A DNA stretch of 64,000 nucleotides. Source: Pseudomonas sp. Seg1. Lineage in GTDB: Bacteria > Pseudomonadota > Gammaproteobacteria > Pseudomonadales > Pseudomonadaceae. Positions 35,893 through 45,934 of this stretch are shown here, piece by piece. Location: NCBI RefSeq assembly GCF_018326005.1, contig NZ_AP021903.1, forward strand, positions 1,242,001-1,306,000, written 5' to 3'. The notes under the pieces were generated by a model. It was given only the letters and a program-made list of their open reading frames with translations. It made no database searches and was not told where the DNA came from. Position 1 is the first letter of the stretch; the number at the start of each line of letters is the position of its first letter. The position numbers and the translations under genes are program-made.

Positions 35893-37521
35893 TCAAGGAT
35901 ACTTACGCTTGTCCGGCGCCGGCGGGAAGTACTGGTACAACCAGGTCTCGCTCAACGTGCGGTCATTGGTGCGAATGAACAACCGCAGCTCCACCGGCTC
36001 AACGCTGTCACTGGTCGGATACCAGTCGAACAGGATCCGGTAACCCTTGATGTCATCCAGCACCAACACGCTGAAGTCCTGCACCTTGCCGTTCGAGCAG
36101 GTCACCACCGGTTCGATCCCGGTGCCCTGCGGCAGGCGATCCAGGCCGCCACCGGTGAAGTCCACGGCAAAGCGACGGGCCCAGACTGGCGGATAATGCT
36201 CGCCCGGCGCCCAGCCTTCGGTGAACCCCCCCATGCCGGAACGGGTGGCATGCACTCGCGCCAACGGCGTACCCACTGGCGGCAGTGCGCTCCAGTAAAG
36301 CTTGTAGCCATAGTTCAGCGAATCCCCGGCGGCCACCGGTTTTTTCGGTGTCCAGAACGCCACGATGTTATCGAGGGTTTCGCCGGTTGTAGGAATTTCC
36401 AGCAGATCGATAGAGCCTTCGCCCCATGCGGTTGTAGGTTCTACCCACAGACTCGGGCGCTTGCTGTACCAGTCGACGGTGTCCTGATAGTTGGCAAACT
36501 CGTGATCGGTCTGCACCAGGCCAAAACCTTTCGGATCAGTGTCGGCAAACGCGTTGAATTGCAGAGTCGCCGGGTTGTTCAGCGGTCGACAGATCCATTC
36601 GCCGTTGCCGCGCCACATCGCCAGGCGATCCGAATCATGGATCTGCGGGTGAATGGTGTCGCACATGCGGCGCTCGTGGGTGCCGCAGCTGAACATGCTG
36701 GTCATCGGCGAGATACCCAGTTGCTCAATGGCCGTGCGCGCATTGATGTGCGCGTCGACTTCCATCACCACGCGCTCGGCCTGGCAATCGATGTCAAAGC
36801 GGTACGCGCCAGTGGCGCTCGGCGAATCGAGCAGGGCGTAGACCACGAACCGCGTGGCGTTCTTGTCCGGTGTCTCGAACCAGAACTTGGTGAAGTCAGG
36901 GAATTCTTCGCGTTTTTTCGCGTAAGTGTCGATCGCCAGACCGCGTGCGGAGAGGCCATATTGGCCAGTCGCATCCACTGCACGGAAATAGCTGGCGCCG
37001 AGGAACGACAGCACGTCATGTCGATCCAGCTCCGGCGCCTTGAACAGCTTGAAGCCGGCAAAACCCAAGTCGCCTTTCAACTGTTGAGTGTCGACCGAGG
37101 TGTTTTCATAGTTGAACAACGCCGGGCGGAAATGCACCTCGCGGGCGGTACGGGTCTTGGCATCGACGCTATACATGCGCACCGGCTGACGGAAACCCAT
37201 GCCAACGTGGAAGAACTGCACGTCCAGTTGGCCCTTGTTCTCCTTCCACAACGAATGCTCGCCGTCGTAGCGGATCGCGTTGAAGTTTTGCGGGGTCATG
37301 GTCGCCAAGGTCGGCGGCAACACCTGCTTGGTGTCCTGATAGCCGTTGCCGGCCAATTGTTTGGCCTGACGCTTGAGCGCTTCGAAGTCAAAGGCCTGAG
37401 CCTCGCCATCAGCCGCGCCACCATTGCCAGCCCAGGCACGGCTAGCCAGCAGGCCGGTGGCCGACAGACCGGTGTAAGCCGCAATGGCCATGGACGCTTT
37501 GAGCAAATTCCTGCGGTGCAT
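35893..37521 (-). CDS. opgD: Osmoregulated periplasmic glucan biosynthesis protein OpgD
   Basis: A periplasmic protein of the OpgG/OpgD family that shapes osmoregulated glucans. The 542-residue precursor begins [20 protein letters not shown], a twin-arginine signal. The mature part follows the MdoG pattern ([40 protein letters not shown]) to the end. The twin-arginine start distinguishes OpgD from OpgG. The ATG at 37521 is chosen because the upstream extension ([14 protein letters not shown]) would bury the signal. Confidence 0.94.
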   Translation of the reverse strand: MHRRNLLKASMAIAAYTGLSATGLLASRAWAGNGGAADGEAQAFDFEALKRQAKQLAGNGYQDTKQVLPPTLATMTPQNFNAIRYDGEHSLWKENKGQLDVQFFHVGMGFRQPVRMYSVDAKTRTAREVHFRPALFNYENTSVDTQQLKGDLGFAGFKLFKAPELDRHDVLSFLGASYFRAVDATGQYGLSARGLAIDTYAKKREEFPDFTKFWFETPDKNATRFVVYALLDSPSATGAYRFDIDCQAERVVMEVDAHINARTAIEQLGISPMTSMFSCGTHERRMCDTIHPQIHDSDRLAMWRGNGEWICRPLNNPATLQFNAFADTDPKGFGLVQTDHEFANYQDTVDWYSKRPSLWVEPTTAWGEGSIDLLEIPTTGETLDNIVAFWTPKKPVAAGDSLNYGYKLYWSALPPVGTPLARVHATRSGMGGFTEGWAPGEHYPPVWARRFAVDFTGGGLDRLPQGTGIEPVVTCSNGKVQDFSVLVLDDIKGYRILFDWYPTSDSVEPVELRLFIRTNDRTLSETWLYQYFPPAPDKRKYP

Positions 37522-37925
37522 AAATACAACCTGTCGTGTGCAATCCCGCGCCTTTCCTGGCACGTGCTGGATCAGAAATTACGGTTCGGACAAGCCTTCG
37601 GCCAAACGCAACGGACTATAAACAGATGCCGGCTAGCTTAAACGGTTCGATTGTCGAGCAGAAATGATTGATTACAAGGCTCAATCTGGCAATGAAACAA
37701 GACATGTCAGTATTTTTTCCGACAGGGCTTTCTGAATTACACGGCATATCTGCTTTTTTCGACTAATTACTCTAAATAACCCTTTTCAGCGCCGATTTAA
37801 TTTCTATTCTATGGGCATGACCGGTCGCGAACCTTCAGACCGGTGGGGCACACGACGCTGCTGAAAGGGGCAGGGCGATGTGGTTGTTGAGCAGTTCTTT
37901 GACGTATTAGAGAAGGACATCGTCC
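37522..37925. other. Intergenic region between divergent opgD and the 61-residue gene
   Basis: The stretch is AT-rich near 37660-37800, where promoters for both genes are expected. An exact inverted repeat ACCGGTC (37820-37826) / GACCGGT (37838-37844) lies in the leader of the downstream gene, with no T-run after it. No coding frame seen. Confidence 0.4.
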
Positions 37926-38111
37926 ATGGCAAAAATACAAGGCATCACCGACATGTTGGGCATCTTTCCCTGCCTCGGCAGCGGCCGCAAAAGACGCCGG
38001 CTCAGCTCTGATGAGCTGAAGCTGGTGGAGCGTTATCGAGAGCTTTCGGAGAGCGACCGGATCGCGATGAGGTACCTGGTGGATGCGATGAGGAGTGTTT
38101 CGCGGTTTTGA
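37926..38111 (+). CDS. Conserved small basic protein of unknown function
   Basis: A 61-residue protein (MAKIQGITDMLGIFPCLGSG; RKRRRLSSDELKLVERYREL; ESDRIAMRYLVDAM). It has an N-terminal hydrophobic stretch, a basic patch RKRRR, and a helical charged C-terminal part. AAGGA lies nine bases before the ATG and a strong terminator follows, so it is a complete transcription unit and probably real. I do not recognise a named family. Confidence 0.68.
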   Translation: MAKIQGITDMLGIFPCLGSGRKRRRLSSDELKLVERYRELSESDRIAMRYLVDAMRSVSRF

Positions 38112-38119
38112 GTGGAAAT

Positions 38120-38154
38120 AAAAAGGGGCGGACTTAAAGGTCTGCCCCTTTTTA
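38120..38154 (+). terminator. Rho-independent terminator after the 61-residue gene
   Basis: AAAAAGGGGC(G)GACTT..AGGTCTGCCCCTTTTT: a long stem flanked by A-run and T-run; probably bidirectional, also serving the convergent BRO-N gene. Confidence 0.88.
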
Positions 38155-38160
38155 TTTGGA

Positions 38161-38673
38161 TCAGCTACACGTTCCCAATACTGGATACGGCCGCTGGCCG
38201 TGCATCAACTCCGGCGCATCCCGCCATTTGACCCACGCCTGCTGTTGCCAGTGCAGCAACGGCACAGTAACGCCTGCCCAATGCATTGAGCTCAAGCTCG
38301 GGTGGTTTTCCACAGGGCTTGATTGGGTTTCGCGCAGCGTCGGGATCACTTCATGGCTCAGCCATTGGCGCAGGTGTCGGTTTTCCGGGACGAAGTGATG
38401 GACGAGCAGGGCGTACAGGCCGGATTCGCTGACCATCGCGCAATCGATAATTTCGCCATCCCGACGCAGGAGGACATGGCGGCGCTGATCGGGATCGAGT
38501 TTCAGGGTGAGGCGTTCGTTTAGCGGATAGCCCATCAGACGACCGAGATCCTGAACACAGAACCAGGCTTCGTGGTCTTGCATGAAGGCGTGGAGGAAGC
38601 GGTTGTGGCGGGTGAAGATTGTGGGGGTGAAGAAGTCAGAACTTTCAGAAAGATTTTGGACGTGGTTAGGCAT
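38161..38673 (-). CDS. BRO-N domain protein (phage antirepressor-like)
   Basis: A 170-residue protein with a BRO-N/Bro-like DNA-binding domain in the first 115 residues (WFCVQDLGRLMGYPLNERLT; DGEIIDCAMVSESGLYALLV; ENRHLRQWLSHEVIPTLR). BRO-N proteins occur as phage antirepressors and as orphan chromosomal copies. The C-terminal 50 residues (HWQQQAWVKWRDAPELMHGQ) do not match the usual ANT or KilA-C domain. No other phage gene is near. GGAG precedes the ATG. Confidence 0.82.
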   Translation of the reverse strand: MPNHVQNLSESSDFFTPTIFTRHNRFLHAFMQDHEAWFCVQDLGRLMGYPLNERLTLKLDPDQRRHVLLRRDGEIIDCAMVSESGLYALLVHHFVPENRHLRQWLSHEVIPTLRETQSSPVENHPSLSSMHWAGVTVPLLHWQQQAWVKWRDAPELMHGQRPYPVLGTCS

Positions 38674-39050
38674 TTGTCGACTCCAATGTTGAGAATAGAG
38701 CCGCCACTCAAATGAGTGCGGTCACGCCGTTTTGATATTTACTCCGGCTCCGACACCGGGCCGCTGATTTCGCCGCCGAGAGAAAGCCTATCGGCTAGCC
38801 ACCCAAGACGCCAAGTCGGCTCTATCGATACCTTCTGTAGGAAGGCGGGCTTATTTCTGAAGGCAGTATCTGTAGGAAATGCCTGATTTTGTAGTGTCAG
38901 CAGCAACCGACCGCCCAAGCCTTAGTTTTTCCTTTATCTATTTGGGTCCACGGAATGAACTGCATGGGTGCCACCAGGGCTAAGAGGTCGAGGCCTGCAA
39001 TACGGTAAAAATAATCCTGCGATAAGCGGCGGTTGCGGATATCTCGATCA
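38674..39050. other. Non-coding stretch upstream of the toxin-antitoxin pair
   Basis: No credible frame, no REP element. A short CTGTAGGAA repeat occurs near 38836 and 38870. Composition is less GC-rich than the core genes, in keeping with an accessory patch. Confidence 0.4.
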
Positions 39051-39078
39051 AGTAATACGTTGTTCCATTGAGTAATAC
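39051..39078 (+). promoter_or_regulatory. Direct repeats AGTAATAC before the antitoxin gene
   Basis: AGTAATAC at 39051-39058 and 39071-39078, spaced exactly 20 bp, two helical turns. The second ends about 14 bp before the antitoxin start. Probable autoregulatory operator of the toxin-antitoxin pair. Confidence 0.45.
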
Positions 39079-39092
39079 TTTAGGGGTATGAC

Positions 39093-39338
39093 ATGTCGAC
39101 GACCATGACCAGCAAGGGGCAAGTCACAATTCCCAAGCCAATTCGTGATGCTTTGCATCTTACGCCGGGCTCGGCCATTGAGTTCAGCGTCAACGATCAT
39201 GGCGAAGTGGTTCTGCATAGTGCTAAGCGCGAATCGGGAAAAGCGCGAGCTCCTGATCGATTTGATGCCGTAAGGGGCAAAGCCGATATCAAATGGCGAA
39301 CCGATGATTTAATGGCCTTGCTCCGAGGGGATGATTGA
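39093..39338 (+). CDS. vapB: AbrB/MazE/SpoVT-type antitoxin
   Basis: An 81-residue antitoxin. The N-terminal swapped-hairpin domain is clear (MTSKGQVTIPKPIRDALHLT then GSAIEFSVNDHGEVVLH); the C-terminal half, which should wrap the toxin, is charged (DIKWRTDDLMALLRGDD). It binds and neutralises the PIN toxin and represses its own promoter. Its TGA overlaps the toxin ATG by one base. AGGGG lies upstream. Confidence 0.88.
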   Translation: MSTTMTSKGQVTIPKPIRDALHLTPGSAIEFSVNDHGEVVLHSAKRESGKARAPDRFDAVRGKADIKWRTDDLMALLRGDD

Positions 39339-39739
39339 TGGTGCTGGTCGATACGAATGTGTTGATTGATGTGCTCGAAGACGATCCGGTCTGGGCCGAT
39401 TGGTCGATTCAGCAACTTCGTGCTCAATCACTGATCCATGAGTTAGCTATCAATCCGATAGTTTATGCAGAGCTATCACAGACATTTTCGACGTTTGAGG
39501 CATTGGACGGAGTAGTGAATCAACTGGGATTGGTCATGCAGGACATTCCCAGACCCGCACTGTTTTTAGCTGGTAAGGCCTTCGTGAAGTATCGGAAGGT
39601 TGGCGGTGGAAAGCATAATGTTCTGGCGGATTTTTTCATCGGAGCACATGCGGCCGTTAAAAAATTGCCCTTGTTGACAAGAGACTCCAAGCGTTACCGC
39701 AATTATTTCCCTTCAGTCGAATTGATAACGCCGTCCTGA
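39338..39739 (+). CDS. vapC: PIN-domain ribonuclease toxin (VapC type)
   Basis: A 133-residue PIN-domain RNase. Acidic active-site residues: MVLVDTNVLIDVLEDD (first Asp), a mid-domain NPIVYAELSQ (Glu), and NVLADFFIGAHAAVKKLPLL (Asp) with TRDSKRYRNYFP near the end. VapC toxins cut tRNA or rRNA. The ATG at 39338 is preferred to TTG at 39335; GAGGGG lies upstream inside the antitoxin gene. Confidence 0.88.
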   Translation: MVLVDTNVLIDVLEDDPVWADWSIQQLRAQSLIHELAINPIVYAELSQTFSTFEALDGVVNQLGLVMQDIPRPALFLAGKAFVKYRKVGGGKHNVLADFFIGAHAAVKKLPLLTRDSKRYRNYFPSVELITPS

Positions 39740-39814
39740 GCTTATGGATTGCTACACGACGTGCGGTCTCGCAAATCGCCCCGGTAACAATGAATCTACC
39801 GGGGCGATTCTGCT

Positions 39815-41299
39815 TTATCGACTCACCTTCCACGCATCCCCAGCCGGCGCCTTGCCATGGTCATACGGCTTGCCAATCCACATATAAACTAGGCCCAAGC
39901 CAATCACGATCGCAGTGCTCAACACCATCGCATAGTTCACATACCAAGCCGCATCCGGTGTACGTGGCCAGGCCATGTTGATGATTGCGCCAACGCCATA
40001 CACCAGCGCGCCGATATTCACTGGCCAGCCCCAAGCACCAAGGGTGAATTTGCCGCTCGGTTTCCAGCCTTTACTGCGGGCGTACAGCGCGGCCAGTACG
40101 ATCATCTGGAACGCGAGGTAGATACCGATGGCGGCGAAACTGACGATGGTCGCCACTGCGTCTTGCAGGAAGAAACCGAGGGCGATGATCAGGGCGGGCA
40201 GGACGCCGGACACGAACAGTGCGGCAACCGGAACCTGGGTGGTAGGAGAAATCTTCTTCAGCAGTCGGCTGCCGATGACCATTTCGTCGCGAGCGTAGGA
40301 GTACAGCAGGCGGCTCGCCGCTGCTTGTAGGCTGATGACGCAGGAGATGAAGGAAATCATCACCACGCCCATCACCACTTTAGAGCCGATCGGGCCGAAC
40401 GCATTGTTGAGGATGGTGGTGACCGGGTCTTTGTCGGTGCCGTTGATCACCGCTTGCATATCCGGCACGGCGAGGATCAGCGCCAGGCAAGCGAACATCG
40501 CGGCGATGCCGCCAATGTAGATGGTCATGCGCATGGCCACCGGGATTTTTGCGCTTGGGTTCGGGGTTTCTTCGGCGACATCACCGCAAGCCTCGAAGCC
40601 GTAGTAGAGGAACATTCCCGCCAATGAAGCCGTGAGGAACGCCGGCAGGTACGAGCCGTCGACGCTGATGTCGAAGGTGTTGAACAGCACACTGAGCGGC
40701 TGGTGGCGTTCGAAGATCAGCAGGTAAACGCCGACGATCACCGCGCCGACCAGTTCGCAGAGGAAGCCGAACATGGCGATCCGTGCCAGCACTTTGGTGC
40801 CGCTGAGGTTGACCAGCGTGGCGAACAGGGTCAGCACCAAAGCAATGACAATGTTGGTGTTGTTGCTCGGCTCAAAACCGAGCATGGCGGCCAGGTACGG
40901 TCCAGCACCGACGGCGACTGCAGCGATGGTCACGCAGAGGGCGATGGAGTAGATCCAGCCGACCATCCACGCCCATTTCTTGCCCACCAAACGGCGCGCC
41001 CAAGGGTACACGCCGCCGGAAATCGGGAACTGCGAAACCACTTCGCCGAAGATCAGGCACACCAGCAATTGGCCGCAACCGACCAGCAAGTAGGCCCAGA
41101 ACATCGGTGGCCCGCCAGCGGCGAGGCACAGGCCGAAGAGGGTATAAACCCCTACGACCGGTGACAGATACGTGAAGCCTAAAGCGAAGTTTTCCCACAG
41201 GCTCATGCTGCGGTTGAAGTTCGAGGTGTAGCCCAGTTTGCGCAGTTGTTCGGCATCGCTGTCGGCAACGGCTGCGGCGAGATCGGGTGAGGCACTCAT
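39815..41299 (-). CDS. APC-family amino acid/polyamine permease
   Basis: A 494-residue, 12-helix inner-membrane permease of the amino acid-polyamine-organocation superfamily (LGYTSNFNRSMSLWENFALG; FGEVVSQFPISGGVYPWARR; YYGFEACGDVAEETPNPSAK). The opening resembles GABA/choline-type permeases of the AAT/ACT branch. It follows patD, suggesting a role with polyamine-derived amines or GABA. The ATG of MSASPDLAAAV is preferred to an upstream one in a low-quality extension. Confidence 0.85.
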   Translation of the reverse strand: MSASPDLAAAVADSDAEQLRKLGYTSNFNRSMSLWENFALGFTYLSPVVGVYTLFGLCLAAGGPPMFWAYLLVGCGQLLVCLIFGEVVSQFPISGGVYPWARRLVGKKWAWMVGWIYSIALCVTIAAVAVGAGPYLAAMLGFEPSNNTNIVIALVLTLFATLVNLSGTKVLARIAMFGFLCELVGAVIVGVYLLIFERHQPLSVLFNTFDISVDGSYLPAFLTASLAGMFLYYGFEACGDVAEETPNPSAKIPVAMRMTIYIGGIAAMFACLALILAVPDMQAVINGTDKDPVTTILNNAFGPIGSKVVMGVVMISFISCVISLQAAASRLLYSYARDEMVIGSRLLKKISPTTQVPVAALFVSGVLPALIIALGFFLQDAVATIVSFAAIGIYLAFQMIVLAALYARSKGWKPSGKFTLGAWGWPVNIGALVYGVGAIINMAWPRTPDAAWYVNYAMVLSTAIVIGLGLVYMWIGKPYDHGKAPAGDAWKVSR

Positions 41300-41440
41300 A
41301 TGTGTTTGCTCCGTGAAATCGGCAGATTTCGGATGGCCAAGGCCGTGGCGGGGCCATGCAGGCACCGCCCGGATCGGTAGTTATTGTTTTGGGATCCTGG
41401 TGGTGCGTAATGCCGGTTTCCTTCCTGAAACCGAGGTGAC

Positions 41441-41510
41441 GCCATCGCTGGCAAGCCAGCTCCCACAAGGGCTGCACTGAACCTTGTGGGAGCTGGCTTG
41501 CCAGCGATGC
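41441..41510. repeat. REP doublet (inverted)
   Basis: GCCATCGCTGGCAAGCCAGC and GCTGGCTTGCCAGCGATGC are inverse copies, just downstream of patD. Confidence 0.85.
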
Positions 41511-41512
41511 TT

Positions 41513-42937
41513 TTAGTGCTTGAACATCACATGCCGAACCGTGGTGTAGTCCTCCAGCCCATACATGGACATGTCTTTCCCGTAACCTGACAACTTCTGA
41601 CCGCCATGGGGCATTTCGCTGACGAGCATGAAGTGCGTGTTCACCCACGTGCAGCCGTACTGCAAACGCGCCGACATGCGATGTGCGCGTCCTACATCCG
41701 CCGTCCATACGGAGGAAGCGAGGCCGTAGTCCGAATCGTTGGCCCACTCCAGCGCCTGCGCTTCATCGGTGAACTTCGTCACCGAAACCACCGGCCCAAA
41801 CACTTCGCGGCGGACGATTTCGTCGTCCTGCTGCGCATCGGCCAGTACGGTCGGTTCAAAGAAGAACCCGTTGCCGTCGACAGCCTTGCCGCCAGTGATC
41901 AAGCGAATGTGTGGCTGTGCCACCGCTCGCTCGACAAACCCGGCAACACGGTCGCGATGTTGCGCAGTGATCAACGGCCCAAGCTCAGTCGACGGATCAT
42001 CCTGCAAGCCGTACTTGATTGTGCTCACCGCCGCGCCAAGCTTCTCGACAAACTTGTCGTAGATGTCTTGTTGCGCATAGATCCGGCACGCAGCGGTGCA
42101 ATCCTGCCCTGCGTTGTAGAAGCCGAAGGTACGAATGCCTTCAACTGCCGCATCGATATCGGCGTCGTCGAAGATGATCACCGGCGCCTTGCCGCCCAGT
42201 TCCATGTGCATGCGTTTAACACTGTCGGCGGTGCTGGAAATGATATTGGCGCCCGTGGCGATGGAGCCCGTTAGCGAAACCATGCGCACTTTCGGGTGTG
42301 TAACCAACGGACTGCCGACGGTAGGACCACGGCCGAATACCAGATTGAGCACACCGGCCGGGAAAATTTCCGACGCCAGTTCGGCCAGACGCAACGCGGT
42401 CAGCGGGGTTTGTTCCGACGGCTTGAGCACCACGGTATTACCCGCAGCCAGCGCCGGGGCGATTTTCCAGGCGACCATCATCAGCGGGTAGTTCCACGGC
42501 GCGATGGAGGCAATGACGCCGACCGGATCGCGACGGATCATCGAGGTGTGACCGGGCAGGTATTCGCCACCCGCCGAACCGCTCATGCAACGGCTGGCGC
42601 CGGCGAAGAAGCGGAACACGTCGGCAATCGCCGGGATCTCGTCGTTGAGCGCCGCGCTGTAGGGTTTGCCGCAGTTATCGGATTCGAGTTTGGCCAGTTC
42701 TTCGCCGTGGGCTTCGATGGCGTCGGCGAGTTTGAGCAGTAGCAGGGAGCGGTCTTTCGGCGCTGTTTGCGACCAGTCGGCGAAGGCATTGTCGGCGGCG
42801 CGTACGGCGGCATCGACCTGGGCTTCGGTGGCTTCGTTGATTTCCACTAGCACTTCGCCGAGTGCCGGGTTGAGCACCGGTTGGGCGGGGCCTTCGCCGT
42901 TGACCAGGTGGCCGTTGATCAAGAGTTTGGTTTGCAT
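41513..42937 (-). CDS. patD: Gamma-aminobutyraldehyde dehydrogenase
   Basis: Oxidises 4-aminobutanal, from putrescine, to GABA with NAD+. The 474 residues follow E. coli PatD (YdcW) closely from memory, including [16 protein letters not shown], the NAD-binding site, the catalytic Glu/Cys region ([19 protein letters not shown] and [14 protein letters not shown]) and the end [16 protein letters not shown]. In E. coli patD also follows ydcSTUV, as here. The ATG is set by family alignment; the upstream frame lies in REP DNA. A second copy of the family is at 47370-48857. Confidence 0.92.
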   Translation of the reverse strand: MQTKLLINGHLVNGEGPAQPVLNPALGEVLVEINEATEAQVDAAVRAADNAFADWSQTAPKDRSLLLLKLADAIEAHGEELAKLESDNCGKPYSAALNDEIPAIADVFRFFAGASRCMSGSAGGEYLPGHTSMIRRDPVGVIASIAPWNYPLMMVAWKIAPALAAGNTVVLKPSEQTPLTALRLAELASEIFPAGVLNLVFGRGPTVGSPLVTHPKVRMVSLTGSIATGANIISSTADSVKRMHMELGGKAPVIIFDDADIDAAVEGIRTFGFYNAGQDCTAACRIYAQQDIYDKFVEKLGAAVSTIKYGLQDDPSTELGPLITAQHRDRVAGFVERAVAQPHIRLITGGKAVDGNGFFFEPTVLADAQQDDEIVRREVFGPVVSVTKFTDEAQALEWANDSDYGLASSVWTADVGRAHRMSARLQYGCTWVNTHFMLVSEMPHGGQKLSGYGKDMSMYGLEDYTTVRHVMFKH

Positions 42938-42985
42938 GGGTTTGTCCTCACTAACACTTTTGTTGTTCTGGCCGAATCGAGAACC

Positions 42986-43077
42986 CTGTGGGAGCGGGTT
43001 TGCCCGCGATGAGGCCTTCCCATTCAAAATTGATGGTGGCTGACGCACCGCCATCGCGGGCAAGCCCGCTCCCACAG
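42986..43077. repeat. REP doublet (inverted)
   Basis: CTGTGGGAGCGGGTTTGCCC and GGGCAAGCCCGCTCCCACAG are inverse copies between ydcV and patD. Because the two genes are in one operon, this pair lies inside the transcript. Confidence 0.85.
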
Positions 43078-43101
43078 GGGATTGTGGTGTCGGTTATGAA
43101 T

Positions 43102-43911
43102 TCATTTGCCGCCACTGCCCGCGACACTCTCGCCACCCCGAGTCAGGTAATAAGCGCCAAGGATCGGCAGCATGGTCACCATCATCACCAGCATCGCGAC
43201 GACGTTGGTCACCGGCACATCCCGTGGTCGGCTCAGTTGATTGAGCAGCCACAACGGCAAAGTGCGTTCATGCCCGGCGGTAAACGTAGTGACGATGATT
43301 TCGTCGAACGACAGCGCAAACGCCAACATGCCGCCAGCCAGCAACGCCGAGCCGAGGTTCGGCAGGATGATGTAGCGAAAGGTCTGCCAGCCATCGGCGC
43401 CGAGATCCATCGAAGCTTCGATCAAACTGTGCGAAGTACGGCGCAGGCGGGCGATGACGTTGTTGTAGACGATCACCACACAGAAGGTCGCGTGGCCGAC
43501 GATGATGGTGAACATCCCCGGCTCGATCCCCAGCGTCTTGAAGGTCGCCAGCAGCGCGATCCCGGTGATGATCCCCGGCAGCGCAATCGGCAAGATCAGC
43601 ATCAGCGAAATGCCCTGCTTGCCGAAGAAGTCCCGGCGGTACAGAGCTGCCGAAGCCAACGTGCCAAGCACCATCGCAATCAATGTGGCGATGGCTGCGA
43701 TCTGCAATGAAAGCTTGATCGCCTCCAGAACGTCAGGCCGCGAAAACGCCACGCTGAACCAGTGCAACGTGAAGCCTTTCGGCGGAAAGCTGAACGCCGC
43801 TTCCTCGGTGTTGAAGGCGTAAAGAAAGATGATCAGGATCGGGAAGTGCAGAAACACCAACCCGCCCCAGGCCGCGATGCGTAAACCTAGTGAAGCCTTT
43901 TCAGAGTGCAT
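43102..43911 (-). CDS. ydcV: Polyamine-type ABC transporter permease (YdcV/PotI-like)
   Basis: A 269-residue permease with six helices and the EAA loop ([20 protein letters not shown]). It forms the channel with YdcU. Its start overlaps the end of ydcU by 11 bp. The [20 protein letters not shown] segment after helix 1 is typical of PotC/PotI permeases. Confidence 0.88.
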   Translation of the reverse strand: MHSEKASLGLRIAAWGGLVFLHFPILIIFLYAFNTEEAAFSFPPKGFTLHWFSVAFSRPDVLEAIKLSLQIAAIATLIAMVLGTLASAALYRRDFFGKQGISLMLILPIALPGIITGIALLATFKTLGIEPGMFTIIVGHATFCVVIVYNNVIARLRRTSHSLIEASMDLGADGWQTFRYIILPNLGSALLAGGMLAFALSFDEIIVTTFTAGHERTLPLWLLNQLSRPRDVPVTNVVAMLVMMVTMLPILGAYYLTRGGESVAGSGGK

Positions 43912-44836
43912 CGAAGGCCCCCAGTCGTTTAACGATGGACAGGTAGATGGCGATCAACACAATCGGCACCAACGTAAACGCGGCGGCCATTGGCATGTTG
44001 CCGATCGCACCTTGCTGCGCGTACACCATGCTGCCGACGAAATAACCCGGCGGGCCGACCAGTTGCGGCACGATGAAGTCGCCCAATGTCAGCGAAAAAG
44101 TAAAGATCGAACCGGCCGCAATTCCGGGAATCGACAGCGGCAGAATCACCTGCATAAACGTCTGGCGCGGCTTGGCGCCAAGGTCGGCGGAAGCCTGCAA
44201 CAGCGACGGCGGCAAGCGCTCAAGCGAAGCCTGAATCGGCAGGATCATGAACGGCAGCCAGATGTAGACGAACACCATGAACCGCCCCAGATGCGAGGTC
44301 GACAAGGTGCTGCCGCCCACGCCGGGAATCCCCAAGATGAACTGCAATACCGGCTCAAGTCCCAGGTGCTGCACAAACCACTGCGCCACACCGCCCTTGG
44401 CCAACAGCAATGTCCACGCGTAGGCCTTGACGATGTAACTGGCCCACATCGGCATCATCACCGCGATGTAGAAAAACGCTTTCGTCTTGCCGGTGGTGTA
44501 GCGCGCCATGTAATAGGCGATCGGAAACGCGACGATGGCGCTGGCAATCGACACGACGATGGCCATGCTCAGCGTGCGCAGGATGATGTCGAAATTCGAA
44601 GGCTGAAACAGCGCGGCAAAATTCGCCACGGTCAGGTCAGGGGTGACCGCCATTGTGAAGTCGTCGAAGGTGTAGAACCCCTGCCACAACAGCACCAGCA
44701 ACGAGCCCAGATAGATCGCGCCGAACCACAGCAGCGGCGGCACCAGCAGCATCGACAGATACAGATTTGGCTTGCGATAGAGCAGGTTGGAAAACCTGCG
44801 CAACGGCGGCGATTGAGTCATCGCGAGCGTGCTCAT
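43901..44836 (-). CDS. ydcU: Polyamine-type ABC transporter permease (YdcU/PotH-like)
   Basis: A 311-residue inner-membrane permease with about six helices and an EAA-like loop ([20 protein letters not shown]). N-terminus: [20 protein letters not shown]. Pairs with YdcV. Two bases separate the ydcT stop from this gene. Confidence 0.88.
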   Translation of the reverse strand: MSTLAMTQSPPLRRFSNLLYRKPNLYLSMLLVPPLLWFGAIYLGSLLVLLWQGFYTFDDFTMAVTPDLTVANFAALFQPSNFDIILRTLSMAIVVSIASAIVAFPIAYYMARYTTGKTKAFFYIAVMMPMWASYIVKAYAWTLLLAKGGVAQWFVQHLGLEPVLQFILGIPGVGGSTLSTSHLGRFMVFVYIWLPFMILPIQASLERLPPSLLQASADLGAKPRQTFMQVILPLSIPGIAAGSIFTFSLTLGDFIVPQLVGPPGYFVGSMVYAQQGAIGNMPMAAAFTLVPIVLIAIYLSIVKRLGAFDAL

Positions 44837-44837
44837 G

Positions 44838-45875
44838 TCACACCCCGCTTGTTACGGTGTCGTGCAGCGGGATCATCGCTTCCCGCGCCCAGCGCGCACT
44901 GAGGCGCTGGCCGGTCTGGTGTTGTGCGCTGCTGTCGATCCACTGGTTATTGGCGTGGCTGATGCTTAGGGTCTGGCCGTTTTCCAGTTTCAATTCATAG
45001 CGCGTGGCGCTGCCCTGATATTGGATGTCGTGGAGCAATCCGCTGATCTCGATTTCGTGGCTGGCGAGTGGGCCCTCGGCGAAACGCACGTGTTCCGGAC
45101 GGATCGAAAACGGCTGCGGATGACCGCTGATTTGGCGAGCCAGATCACCACGAATGACGTTTGAAGTGCCGACAAATTCAGCCACGAAAGTGGTGGTCGG
45201 TTTCATGTACAGGTTGCGCGGCGTGTCGACCTGTTCGATGCGGCCCTTGTTGAACACGGCGACGCGATCGGACATGGACAGCGCTTCGGTTTGATCGTGG
45301 GTGACGAAGATAAAAGTAATGCCGAGTTGGCGTTGCAGCTTCTTCAGTTCGCTCTGCATTTGCTCGCGCAGTTTCAGGTCGAGTGCACCCAAAGGCTCAT
45401 CGAGCAACAGCACGCGCGGACGATTGACCAGCGCGCGGGCGAGGGCGACACGCTGGCGCTGACCACCGGACAACTGCACCGGTTTGCGTGCGCCGTAGCC
45501 GCCGAGGGCGACCATGTCCAAGGCTTCTTCGGCACGTTTGTGCCGTTCGGTTTTGCCGACGCCTTTGACCTTCAATCCATAGGCGACGTTGTCGAGGACG
45601 TTCATGTGCGGGAACAGCGCGTAATCCTGAAACACCGTGTTTACATCACGTTGATACGGCGGCAGACCGGCCGCTTCGGCGCCGTGAATGCGGATCGAGC
45701 CGGCGCTCGGTTGTTCGAACCCGGCGATCAGGCGCAGGCAGGTGGTCTTGCCCGAGCCGGAAGGGCCGAGCATGGAAAAGAACTCGCCGTCCTCGATATC
45801 GATGGAAACCCGGTCAACGGCCTTCACTTCGCCAAACTGCCGGGAAACGTTGGTGAACTGGACTGCAAGCGTCAT
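44838..45875 (-). CDS. ydcT: Polyamine-type ABC transporter ATPase (YdcT/PotA-like)
   Basis: A 345-residue ATP-binding subunit with Walker A (LGPSGSGKTTCLRLIAG), Q-loop, signature LSGGQRQRVALARAL, Walker B LLLDEPLGALD and H-loop (FVTHDQTEALSMSD), followed by a TOBE domain. The ATG of MTLAVQFTNVSRQFGEV is chosen; the longer frame runs into the repeat at 45935-46047. Confidence 0.92.
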   Translation of the reverse strand: MTLAVQFTNVSRQFGEVKAVDRVSIDIEDGEFFSMLGPSGSGKTTCLRLIAGFEQPSAGSIRIHGAEAAGLPPYQRDVNTVFQDYALFPHMNVLDNVAYGLKVKGVGKTERHKRAEEALDMVALGGYGARKPVQLSGGQRQRVALARALVNRPRVLLLDEPLGALDLKLREQMQSELKKLQRQLGITFIFVTHDQTEALSMSDRVAVFNKGRIEQVDTPRNLYMKPTTTFVAEFVGTSNVIRGDLARQISGHPQPFSIRPEHVRFAEGPLASHEIEISGLLHDIQYQGSATRYELKLENGQTLSISHANNQWIDSSAQHQTGQRLSARWAREAMIPLHDTVTSGV

Positions 45876-45934
45876 GGTGCGGTGCTCCAAAAAGGCGAAG
45901 GCCGTCGCAGCGGCCCTGCCTGGACTTTTTCGAG

